From Solirubrobacterales bacterium (GTDB lineage: Bacteria; Actinomycetota; Thermoleophilia; Solirubrobacterales; 70-9), in the NCBI GenBank assembly GCA_030152805.1, contig JASLIG010000127.1:1-31392 (forward strand): DNA of 31,392 bases, given 5' to 3'. Under the pieces are notes generated by a model that had not been told where the DNA came from, did no database searches, and saw only the letters and a list, made by a program, of their open reading frames with translations. Made by a program: the position numbers and the translations under genes. This document shows, piece by piece, positions 22,476 through 29,853 of the stretch (position 1 is the stretch's first letter; the number at the start of each line of letters is the position of its first letter).

Positions 22476-23063
22476 CTAGGACAGCTCGACTTGGGCAAGC
22501 GGCGTGTAGCGCGCACCCTGGGGATTAAGCTCGGAACGGTAGAGCGTCACTCGGACGCATCGAGCGGGCTCTAAGAGCTGTTTCGGCAGTCCTCCGGGCG
22601 CCCTTTCGACCGTGGCTGAGCGCTTGGTCCCTCTGCTCGCCGACTTGACCCGGGCAACCGTCACATGCGGCCAAAACGCGCGTTTCTCCGGCTTGTAGAG
22701 GCGCTCTGCGACGAGCGTCCGCTCGAGTTCGGCCTGCAGCACCACCGCTCCCGGCGAGACCGCTGGAAGCGCGAAGATGCGAGCCCGCCGCAACGAGGGC
22801 TTGGCGACGGGATCGCCCAGAGCGATTTGGGCTGCCGGCGCGCACAGACCGCGCACGACCTCGCTCAGCTCCGCAATCGCCTTCTGGGGCAGGTAGCCGA
22901 GGAAGGCGAGGGTGACGTGAAGTGACTCCGGCCGCACCACCCGCAATGCCGGATCGCGCAGCTCGCGGCGCCCCCAGGTGACGATCCCCTCGCGCACCCC
23001 GTCGGGCAGATCGAGCGCCACGAACAGGCGCGCCCGCGGGCTTTTCAGTCGCTCCTTCGCCAT
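22476..23063 (-). CDS. thpR: RNA 2',3'-cyclic phosphodiesterase
   Basis: A 195-residue 2H phosphoesterase. The two catalytic HxTx motifs are HVTL (His49, Thr51) and HVTV (His133, Thr135), and RLFVALDLP at the N-terminus is typical of the LigT/ThpR group. It opens 2',3'-cyclic phosphates at RNA ends. It lies between cinA and recA, a placement seen in several bacteria. The start is ATG 23063; the promoter-like boxes at 23072-23100 would make the transcript leaderless. recA follows 24 bases after its stop, so recA may also be read from that promoter. Confidence 0.93.
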   Translation of the reverse strand: MAKERLKSPRARLFVALDLPDGVREGIVTWGRRELRDPALRVVRPESLHVTLAFLGYLPQKAIAELSEVVRGLCAPAAQIALGDPVAKPSLRRARIFALPAVSPGAVVLQAELERTLVAERLYKPEKRAFWPHVTVARVKSASRGTKRSATVERAPGGLPKQLLEPARCVRVTLYRSELNPQGARYTPLAQVELS

Positions 23064-23071
23064 CGCCGGCC

Positions 23072-23100
23072 ACGCTACGCGGCCGCGGCGCGCGAAACAA
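23072..23100 (-). promoter_or_regulatory. Leaderless promoter for thpR (and possibly recA)
   Basis: TTGTTT and TAGCGT are separated by 17 bases, and the -10 box ends 8 bases before the thpR ATG. This is the most complete promoter of the leaderless group in this window. Confidence 0.55.
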
Positions 23101-23132
23101 CGCCGGGGTGTGGCAAAAGCGTGCCCGGCCGC

Positions 23133-24413
23133 CTACAGTGGCGCGTCCTCGCCGCTGAGCAGGATGCGCAGCAGGTGCATGCCGACGAGCGCGGAGCGTT
23201 CGCGGATGTCGGCGCGGCCGCCGGGTATGACGGGCTCGCGGGCGAGGGCGGTGCCGTCGGCGAGGCGGGCGTTGAAGCAGACGTAGCCGACCGGCTTCTC
23301 CTCGGTGCCGCCGTCGGGGCCGGCGATGCCCGTGATCGCGACGGCGACGTCGGCGTCGAAGCGATCCAGGGCGCCGATCGCCATCCGTTCGGCGACCTCG
23401 GGCGAGACGGCGCCCTTCGCCGCGATCAGTCCCGGGTCGACGCCGAGCAGTTCCGCCTTGGCCTCGTTCGAGTAGGAGACGACGCCCCCCGCCATGTAGG
23501 TGGACGCACCGGGCAGATCAGTGATCCGCGCCGCGAGCAGGCCGCCGCTGCAGGACTCGGCCAGGCCGAGCCGGTGACCGGCGAGCAGGCGGGCCACCTG
23601 GGAGTCGATCGTCTCTCCGTCGAGGCTGAAGAGGTGGCGGGGGTGGCGCTTCAGCAGGCCCTCTCGCACGTCCTCGGCGACGCTGATGGCGCCGTCGCGG
23701 TAGCGCACGTCGATCTCGATCTCACCGCGGCGCAGGCAGGTGGTTATCTCGACCTCGGGCAGCGCCACTCCCTCGGCCTCGATCTCACGCAGGCTCTTGG
23801 CGATCTCCGACTCTGGCACGCCGAACATGCGCAGCGTGTAGCCGTGCAGCGGCGTCGCGCGCTCGAGCAACTCCCCCACCGGGGCCGTCGCGACCGCCGC
23901 CGGCCACATCGGCTGCAGCTCGCGCGGCGGGCCGGGCAGCACGACCACGACCCGCCCGTCGGCTGGCACGACCAGGCCGGGAGCGGTGCCCACCGGGTCC
24001 AGCGGGATCGCGCCCTCGGGCACCATCGCCTGCTTGCGGTTCGCCTCGCGGACCGCCTCGAGGTCGAAGTCAAAGCGCCGCGCGAAGTTGCGCAGGATGG
24101 CGGCGATCTTCTCCTCGACCTCCTCGTCGAGGACCATCTCACGGCCGGCGAAGCGCGCCACGACCTCGGCGGTGAGGTCGTCCGCGGTCGGTCCGAGGCC
24201 GCCGGAGGTGATGATGAGGTCCATCCCCTCCGCGGCCATGAAGCGCAGCGCCGCATCGAGATCGTCGGGCCGGTCGGCTACGACGAGGATATGAGCGACC
24301 TCGACCCCGAGCTCGGCCAGCCGTTCGGAGACCCAGGGCCCGTTGCGGTCGGCGATCCGACCGGTGAGGACCTCGGTGCCGGTGACCACTATCCCCGCAC
24401 GCACCTCGCTCAT
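23133..24413 (-). CDS. cinA: CinA: competence/damage-inducible protein, ADP-ribose/NMN-processing enzyme
   Basis: The 426-residue protein joins the N-terminal MoaB/Mog-like COG1058 domain (residues 1-170; VTGTEVLTGRIADRNG, TSGGLGPTADDLT) to the C-terminal nicotinamide-mononucleotide deamidase domain (about 265-426; LAESCSGGLLAARIT, VSYSNEAK, GIAGPDGGTEEKPVG). Full-length CinA hydrolyses ADP-ribose and deamidates NMN in pyridine-nucleotide recycling. The ATG overlaps the rodZ-like stop as ATGA. The cinA-recA pairing is widely conserved; thpR is placed between them here. Confidence 0.95.
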   Translation of the reverse strand: MSEVRAGIVVTGTEVLTGRIADRNGPWVSERLAELGVEVAHILVVADRPDDLDAALRFMAAEGMDLIITSGGLGPTADDLTAEVVARFAGREMVLDEEVEEKIAAILRNFARRFDFDLEAVREANRKQAMVPEGAIPLDPVGTAPGLVVPADGRVVVVLPGPPRELQPMWPAAVATAPVGELLERATPLHGYTLRMFGVPESEIAKSLREIEAEGVALPEVEITTCLRRGEIEIDVRYRDGAISVAEDVREGLLKRHPRHLFSLDGETIDSQVARLLAGHRLGLAESCSGGLLAARITDLPGASTYMAGGVVSYSNEAKAELLGVDPGLIAAKGAVSPEVAERMAIGALDRFDADVAVAITGIAGPDGGTEEKPVGYVCFNARLADGTALAREPVIPGGRADIRERSALVGMHLLRILLSGEDAPL

Positions 24414-25192
24414 GTACAGGTGGGCCGTTCGGTTTCGCCGAGCTCGGTCAGTTCGCCCGAGGAATCGACCGAGTAGCCGATCGGACTGGACGTTGCCGGT
24501 ATTTCCGCTTCCCTGCCGTCGATGCGCACTGAGACTTCCCCGTTGCCGAAAGAGACCGTGAAGCTACCGGAGTGGAAAGGTCCCTCCTCGGTTCCGGCTT
24601 CGAGGATCTGCCCGTTGACGAGTGCCTGGCCACGGGCATCGAGCAAGCAGACCCAGACTTCGGCGTTGGCGGCGAGCTGCATCGACACACCGGGGTGGGT
24701 GGGCCGCTTCTCCGCGGCGCCACCCCGATCGACGGGCTTGGCTTCGGCCGGTGCCTGCGGTTCGCGCGCCGGCCCGCCACTCTCATCGCCGCCACCACCG
24801 CTGGGTATGGCCACGATGGCGACCACGGCGATCGCGGTGACGGCGATTACCGTGAGCCAGGTTCCCGTACCCAGGGGCAGGCGAGCATCGCGGCCGAAGT
24901 CGCGTGGGATACCGTTCTCTCCCGCGCGACTCGCAGTCGCATTGGCGCGGCTCCAGCCTTCGACCTGCTGGCGAAAATCATCGGCCAGCCGCTCGCCGTC
25001 GAGGCCGAGGAAGGCGGCGTAAGTGCGGATGAAGCCACGCGTGTACACCCCGCCCGGCAGCACGTCCCATTCTTCGTTCTCGATCGCGCGCAGGTAGCGC
25101 AGGCGAATCCTGGTCGTCGCCTCGACCTCGGTGAGCTCAATCTCGCGGCGATCGCGCGCCTCGCGCAGGATCGTGCCGATGCCTTGCTCCAC
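24410..25192 (-). CDS. RodZ-like protein (helix-turn-helix, membrane helix, DUF4115)
   Basis: The 260-residue protein has an HTH_25 domain (residues 3-72; LREARDRREIELTEVE, ENEEWDVLPGGVYTRGF), a cytoplasmic linker, one membrane helix (about 110-130), a Pro/Gly/Ala-rich linker, and an extracytoplasmic DUF4115 domain (about 170-250) with NAEVWVCLLD. RodZ links MreB or the divisome to the envelope. The start is GTG 25192. It lies between ftsK and cinA, the position of the B. subtilis RodZ homolog; the pgsA gene often found in this cluster is absent. Confidence 0.87.
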   Translation of the reverse strand: MEQGIGTILREARDRREIELTEVEATTRIRLRYLRAIENEEWDVLPGGVYTRGFIRTYAAFLGLDGERLADDFRQQVEGWSRANATASRAGENGIPRDFGRDARLPLGTGTWLTVIAVTAIAVVAIVAIPSGGGGDESGGPAREPQAPAEAKPVDRGGAAEKRPTHPGVSMQLAANAEVWVCLLDARGQALVNGQILEAGTEEGPFHSGSFTVSFGNGEVSVRIDGREAEIPATSSPIGYSVDSSGELTELGETERPTCT

Positions 25193-25224
25193 CGGGACAT
25201 TGTCCTACTGAACGGGAAGCGCGA

Positions 25225-27387
25225 CTACTCTGGAACTGCGCTGGAGGCCTCGGCCGGCGCGGCGTCCTGTGACCTCCCGCCGCCCGTGAGCCGGGCCAGA
25301 TCGGCCTGGGTGACCAGAACCTGTCGCGGTTTGGAGCCTTCGTAGCCGGAGATCACGCCGCGCCGCTCGAGCATGTCGATCAGGCGGCCGGCGCGGGTGT
25401 AGCCGACCCGCAGGCGGCGCTGGATCATCGAGACCGAGGCGGTTTCGGTCTCGACCACGACGCGGATCGCCTCATCGAGCAGGTCGTCGCTGTCGGGGTC
25501 GTAGTCGCCCTCGGCTTCGACGCCCTTCTCCTCGTGCACCTCGAGCAGCTCCTCCTCGAATTCCGGTTCGCCCTGCTTGGCCCAGTGGCCGGTGATGCGG
25601 GCGATCTCCTCCTCGGTGACGAAAGCGCCCTGGATCCGCTGCAGCTTCGAGGTGCCGGCGCCGCGGAAAAGCATGTCGCCCTGGCCGAGCAGGGCCTCCG
25701 CCCCACCTTGATCGAGGATTACCCGCGAGTCGGTCTGTGAGGAGACGGCGAAGGCGATCCGGGCGGGGATGTTGACCTTGATCGTGCCGGTGATGATGTC
25801 GGTCGAGGGGCGCTGGGTCGCCAGGACCAGGTGGATGCCGGTGGCACGCGACTTCTGCGCCAGGCGGATGATCGAGTCCTCGACCTCGGCCGGGGAAACC
25901 ATCATCAGGTCCGCGAGCTCGTCGATAACGCAGAGGATGTGCGGCAGCGGCGCTTCGCCGGCCTTGGCGCGGGCGCGGTTGAGCTCCGCCAGGTTGCGGC
26001 AACGGGCCTCCCCCATGATCCCGTAGCGACTCTCCATCTCGCCGATCAGGTTGGCGAGCACGTTGGCGGCGAGCCGTGGTGAGGTGACCACCGGCGTCAA
26101 AAGGTGGGGCACGTTCTCGTAGTGGTTGAGCTCGACCTGCTTGGGGTCGACCAGGACCAGGCGCACGTCGTTGGGCGAGGCCTGCATCAAGATCGAGGAG
26201 AGGATCGCGTTGACGCAGCCGGACTTGCCCGAGCCGGTGGTGCCGGCGACGAGCACGTGCGGCATCTTCGCCAGGTCGGTCCAGACCGGGTTGCCGTCGA
26301 TTCCCTTGCCGAGCCAGGCGACCAGCGGCGAGGTCTTCTCCGGGCGGCCCGAGTAGATGTCGCCGAGGCGGACGATGCGGCGGCGGGTGTTCGGAACCTC
26401 GACGCCGACGGCCTGCTTGCCGGGGATCGGGGCGAGGATGCGGATGTCGGTCGAGGCCAACGCGTAGGCGAGGTCGTTGGCGAGCTCGGTCACCTTCTTA
26501 ACCTTGGTGCCCGGCGCGAGGCGCAATTCGTAGCGCGAGACGTGGGGACCGCTGACGATGCCGACGATCTTCGCCTCGACGCCGAAGTGCCCGAGCGTCT
26601 CGACCAGCTTGCGCCCGACCAGCTCGTGATCGCGCGGGTCGACCCCTTTATCCCCTTTTCCGCGCTCCAGGGCCTTTTCCGGGGGAGGCTTGTAGTCGAT
26701 TCCCTCAGAGATGGTCACACCACGCTTGTTGCCTTGGGGGGTGAGGGCGACCTGCTCGACTGGAGGCGCCTGCTCCTCTCCGACGACTTTCTCTTCTTCG
26801 GCCTCTATCTCGGCCAGCTCCGCCTCGAAGTCTTGGGTGACCGGCTCCTCCTCGGACTCCTCGGGCTCCTCGACCAGCGCCACGGTTGGCTCGACGTCGT
26901 CCCCCTCCGGATACGCGCTCATCACGTCGGTGAGCCCGGCCTCGGTCTCGAAGGCAAAAGTCTTCTCCTGACTCTTTTCCTCCAACCGGTCGCGCCTGTG
27001 CTGTACCGCCGTCTGGGCAACTCCCCGGCTCCCGTGGAAAACCCGCCGCACCCCACGCCCGATCCCCCGGAATAGCGCCGAAATCGAAGTCCCCGTGACG
27101 ATCAGGCCTCCGGCAACGAGCATCAAGACGGTAAAGATCCGCGCCCCAACGGTCCCGCCGAGATAGACGAGCGCAGTTTCCAACCCATACCCGACCCTCC
27201 CCCCGTCCCAGCCGAAGAAAAGAACGAAGCTGAGATACACCCCCGCGGCGATCAAAAACAGCCCAATCAGATCAAGATGCCGCTGCTGCAGCCCCTCGGG
27301 CAGATGAAGCTTTCTTTCGCGTCCCTTCGGCTTCGCTTTCGGCTTACGGCGCGCAGCACTTCCGCGCTTCTTGTTGCGCACGAACAT
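25225..27387 (-). CDS. ftsK: DNA translocase FtsK/SpoIIIE
   Basis: A 720-residue protein. A basic N-terminus is followed by only two clear hydrophobic regions (about 38-60 and 70-102), fewer than the usual four helices, then an acidic Glu-rich linker (160-210). The motor has Walker A GTTGSGKS (382-389), LVLVDPK and CVIDELADLMM (Walker B), and RPSTDIITG. The C-terminal gamma winged helix (about 640-700) contains VSMIQRRLRVGYTRAGR, which reads KOPS/SRS-like DNA signals. It pumps chromosome ends through the closing septum. The ATG at 27387 lies 48 bases downstream of the second palindromic element. Confidence 0.97.
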   Translation of the reverse strand: MFVRNKKRGSAARRKPKAKPKGRERKLHLPEGLQQRHLDLIGLFLIAAGVYLSFVLFFGWDGGRVGYGLETALVYLGGTVGARIFTVLMLVAGGLIVTGTSISALFRGIGRGVRRVFHGSRGVAQTAVQHRRDRLEEKSQEKTFAFETEAGLTDVMSAYPEGDDVEPTVALVEEPEESEEEPVTQDFEAELAEIEAEEEKVVGEEQAPPVEQVALTPQGNKRGVTISEGIDYKPPPEKALERGKGDKGVDPRDHELVGRKLVETLGHFGVEAKIVGIVSGPHVSRYELRLAPGTKVKKVTELANDLAYALASTDIRILAPIPGKQAVGVEVPNTRRRIVRLGDIYSGRPEKTSPLVAWLGKGIDGNPVWTDLAKMPHVLVAGTTGSGKSGCVNAILSSILMQASPNDVRLVLVDPKQVELNHYENVPHLLTPVVTSPRLAANVLANLIGEMESRYGIMGEARCRNLAELNRARAKAGEAPLPHILCVIDELADLMMVSPAEVEDSIIRLAQKSRATGIHLVLATQRPSTDIITGTIKVNIPARIAFAVSSQTDSRVILDQGGAEALLGQGDMLFRGAGTSKLQRIQGAFVTEEEIARITGHWAKQGEPEFEEELLEVHEEKGVEAEGDYDPDSDDLLDEAIRVVVETETASVSMIQRRLRVGYTRAGRLIDMLERRGVISGYEGSKPRQVLVTQADLARLTGGGRSQDAAPAEASSAVPE

Positions 27388-27434
27388 GGGCAGCCCCTTC
27401 GACGTGAATGGAGCTAGCCCTGCGCCAGGAGGAC

Positions 27435-27543
27435 GGGGAATCGGGTGGGGCTGGAACGTCTTGTACTTTTTCGGCAGTAGCGTGCGGCGCCAGCAGGTGC
27501 GTCTCCACCGAAAAAGTTAAGTGGAAGGCCCACCCGATTCCCC
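27435..27543. repeat. Palindromic structured element, copy B (upstream of ftsK)
   Basis: Outer arms GGGGAATCGGGTGGG (27435-27449) and their exact complement (27529-27543) pair over 15 bases. The inner block GAACG, one variable base, then CTTGTACTTTTTCGGCA (27460-27476) is identical to copy A, as is CACCGAAAAAGTT (27506-27518) followed by a purine and AGTG. The inner arms pair over 10 bases with the same T bulge. The apical loop (33 bases) differs from copy A. The rest of the 225-base gap between ftsK and the response regulator shows only short promoter-like boxes. Confidence 0.85.
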
Positions 27544-27598
27544 CTGCACGTGGCCTAAATCAGGAGTAAATCTCGGCGGTGTTTGGCCTTTTCGCCTC

Positions 27599-27604
27599 TA
27601 ACAT
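27599..27604 (+). promoter_or_regulatory. Candidate -10 box for leaderless response-regulator transcript
   Basis: TAACAT ends 8 bases before the ATG at 27613; no ribosome site and no clear -35 are visible. Confidence 0.4.
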
Positions 27605-27612
27605 CGACGCAG

Positions 27613-28308
27613 ATGCTGACCCAGGATCCCGAAACCGTCGGCGGCCGCGTCCTGGTCGTCGAGGACGACGCCGAGATCGCCGACGTCCTGCGCCGCTCCT
27701 TGCGTCAAGAGGGCTACGAGGTGAAGACCTCGGCCGACGGCGTCGACGCGCTCGACGTCGCGACCGGGTTCGTGCCCGACCTGGTCGTGCTCGACCTCGG
27801 CCTGCCGCGGCTCGACGGCGTCGAGGTCTGCAGGCGCCTGCGGGCCGAGGGCGACGTGCCGATCCTGATGCTGACCGCGCGGGCCGAAACCGAGGATCGC
27901 GTCGACGGGCTCGATAGCGGTGCCGACGACTACCTGGTCAAGCCCTTCGAGCGCACCGAGCTGCTGGCTCGGATCCGCGCCCTGTTGCGCCGCCGTCCCC
28001 CTCGCGGCGCCGCCTCCCTGCAGGTCGGCGACCTCGCCCTCAACCCGGACACGCGCGAGGTGAGGCGGGGCGAGCGCGAGCTGGAGCTGACCAACCGCGA
28101 GTTCGAGCTGCTCGAGTTCCTGATGCGCAACGAGCGCCTGGTCGTCTCCCGCGAGCGCCTGCTCGACGACGTCTGGGGCTACGACCCGACGGCGGCGACG
28201 AACACGATCGACGTATTCATCTCCAACCTGCGCCGCAAGCTAGAGGCGGGCGGCGAGCCACGCCTGCTGCACACCAAACGTGGCGCCGGCTACGTCCTCA
28301 AGGAGTAG
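27613..28308 (+). CDS. OmpR/PhoB-family response regulator
   Basis: The protein has 231 residues from ATG 27613; an in-frame TTG at 27583 would add ten unlikely residues. The receiver domain has the acidic pair Asp18-Asp19, phospho-acceptor Asp61 (VVLDLGLP), Thr88 and Lys110 (YLVKPF). The C-terminal winged helix carries ELTNREFELLEFL and NTIDVFISNLRRKLE with a RGAGYVL wing. It is a DNA-binding transcription factor controlled by the kinase encoded directly after it. The stop (TAG) is followed at once by the kinase ATG. The signal and regulon are unknown. Confidence 0.95.
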   Translation: MLTQDPETVGGRVLVVEDDAEIADVLRRSLRQEGYEVKTSADGVDALDVATGFVPDLVVLDLGLPRLDGVEVCRRLRAEGDVPILMLTARAETEDRVDGLDSGADDYLVKPFERTELLARIRALLRRRPPRGAASLQVGDLALNPDTREVRRGERELELTNREFELLEFLMRNERLVVSRERLLDDVWGYDPTAATNTIDVFISNLRRKLEAGGEPRLLHTKRGAGYVLKE

Positions 28309-29760
28309 ATGAGGCGGTTGGCGCGCAAGCTGGCCGCTCGCTGGCCCCAACGGCTGCGTCCCGGCACCTGGCCAGTGCGCTGGCGCTTGGCGGCGGTTTC
28401 AGCCGGGCTGACGCTGGTGATCCTGCTCGTCTTCGGGGCCGTGATCGGTCAGGTGGCGACGAGCCGCATTCGCGACGACTTCAATCGCCAGGTCAGCAGC
28501 GCCGCACAGACGCTGGCCGCTGAAAGCCGCATCTTCAGCACCCCCCTCACCACCCTCTTCCACGGCCCCAGGCTCGATGACTTCGTGCGCCCCGACGGTG
28601 CCTCGGCGCGGGTCTTCGACGTCGAAGGCAACCTGATCAAGGAAAGCACCGACGCCCAGCCGCTCGGCGCGCCGCGTGCCGGGCTTTCGAACCACAGTGA
28701 AATGCGGGTGGCGACGGCGCGGATCAGCGGCGACACCGGGATCACCACCGGATTCGTGCAGTACGGGCGCAGCGTCGCCCACGTCGACTCGACGATCGAC
28801 AGGCTCTGGATCTTCATCGCCGCCGGGGTCCTCGGCGGCACCCTGCTCGCCAGCCTCGGTGGGGTCGCGATCGCCGCCCGGGCGATGCGGCCGATCTCTA
28901 CCCTGACCGCAACCGCGCGTCAGATCGCCGCCACCGGCGACCCCTCGCGCCGCATGCCAGACCCCAGGGTCGAAGACGAGGTCGGCGAGCTCGCCCGCAC
29001 GCTGGAGCAGATGCTGCGCTCGCTCGACGCCGCTCGCACCGAGCGCGAGGCGGCGATGAAGAAGCAGCGCGAGTTCGTCGCCGACGCCTCGCACGAGCTG
29101 CGCACGCCGCTGACCAGCGTGCAGGCCAACCTGGAGCTATTGCAGGCGTCGCTGCGCAGCGCCAGCCAGGAGGAAGAACGCGCGATCGTCGACTCGGCCC
29201 TGCGCAGCTCGCGGCGCATGAGCCGCCTCGTCGCCGACCTGCTGCTGCTCGCGCGCGCCGACGCGGGGCGCGTCGGCGCGCATCGTCGGTGCGACCTGGC
29301 CGAGATCGCCGGCAATGCCGCCGTCGAGCTGGCGCCGGTGATCGGCGAGCGGGAATTGGAGATCGACAACGAGCAGGCGCTGCCAGTCGACGGCAACCCC
29401 GACGAGCTGCACCGCATGGTGCTCAACCTGCTCGACAACGCCGCCCGTCATACGGAGCCGGGCGCGCGGATCGAACTGCACGTCCGCCGGGTCGGCGAGG
29501 AGGCTGTCGTCGAGGTCGCCGACGACGGTCCCGGCATTCCCCCCCGCCTGCGCGAGCAGATCTTCGAGCGCTTCGTGCGCGGCGAGGGTCCCGCCGACAC
29601 CGCGGTCGGCCCCGGCAGCGGCCTCGGACTCGCCATCGTCCGCGCTGTCGCCGCCTCCCACGGCGGCACGGTCGAAGTCGGCGAATCGGCTGCCGGCGGC
29701 GCCCAGTTCCGCGTCCGCATCCCCCTGCAGCACGTCGAATCGGCGGCGCCCACCTTTTAG
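28309..29760 (+). CDS. Sensor histidine kinase with periplasmic-side sensor, HAMP, HisKA and HATPase domains
   Basis: A 483-residue transmembrane kinase. TM1 (about 27-49) and TM2 (166-189) flank an extracytoplasmic sensor region of about 115 residues with no recognised fold. HAMP follows (about 190-243), then the HisKA dimerisation helix with phospho-acceptor His262 (DASHELRTPL), and HATPase_c with the N box (LLDNAARH), DDGPGIP and GSGLGLAIV. Architecture is like actinobacterial PrrB/MprB-type kinases. The ATG abuts the response-regulator stop. The transcript ends at the strong terminator 46 bases downstream of the stop. Confidence 0.95.
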   Translation: MRRLARKLAARWPQRLRPGTWPVRWRLAAVSAGLTLVILLVFGAVIGQVATSRIRDDFNRQVSSAAQTLAAESRIFSTPLTTLFHGPRLDDFVRPDGASARVFDVEGNLIKESTDAQPLGAPRAGLSNHSEMRVATARISGDTGITTGFVQYGRSVAHVDSTIDRLWIFIAAGVLGGTLLASLGGVAIAARAMRPISTLTATARQIAATGDPSRRMPDPRVEDEVGELARTLEQMLRSLDAARTEREAAMKKQREFVADASHELRTPLTSVQANLELLQASLRSASQEEERAIVDSALRSSRRMSRLVADLLLLARADAGRVGAHRRCDLAEIAGNAAVELAPVIGERELEIDNEQALPVDGNPDELHRMVLNLLDNAARHTEPGARIELHVRRVGEEAVVEVADDGPGIPPRLREQIFERFVRGEGPADTAVGPGSGLGLAIVRAVAASHGGTVEVGESAAGGAQFRVRIPLQHVESAAPTF

Positions 29761-29805
29761 CCGCGCTTTAGCGGTCCCCCGTACTTTCATCCTCGGACGA
29801 GACAC

Positions 29806-29851
29806 AGGACCCGCCGGGCTCTCCCCAACATCCCCGGCGGGTCCTTTTTTT
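29806..29851 (+). terminator. Strong intrinsic terminator after the histidine kinase gene
   Basis: A 13-pair GC-rich stem (AGGACCCGCCGGG with CCCGGCGGGTCCT at 29833-29845), a 14-base loop, and a run of seven Ts (29845-29851). It works only in the plus direction; on the minus strand the A-run precedes the stem. Confidence 0.92.
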
Positions 29852-29853
29852 GC

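Noticed and set aside
23121..24476. 451-codon open frame antisense to cinA
   Set aside because: The product is low complexity and has no motif; cinA on the minus strand has both full domains.
27435..27543. Possibility that the element is an intrinsic terminator
   Set aside because: No T-run follows the outer stem on either strand, and copy B lies upstream of both flanking genes.
29757..29775. Short hairpin CCGC...GCGG just after the histidine kinase stop
   Set aside because: Only four pairs; the real terminator is 30 bases further on.
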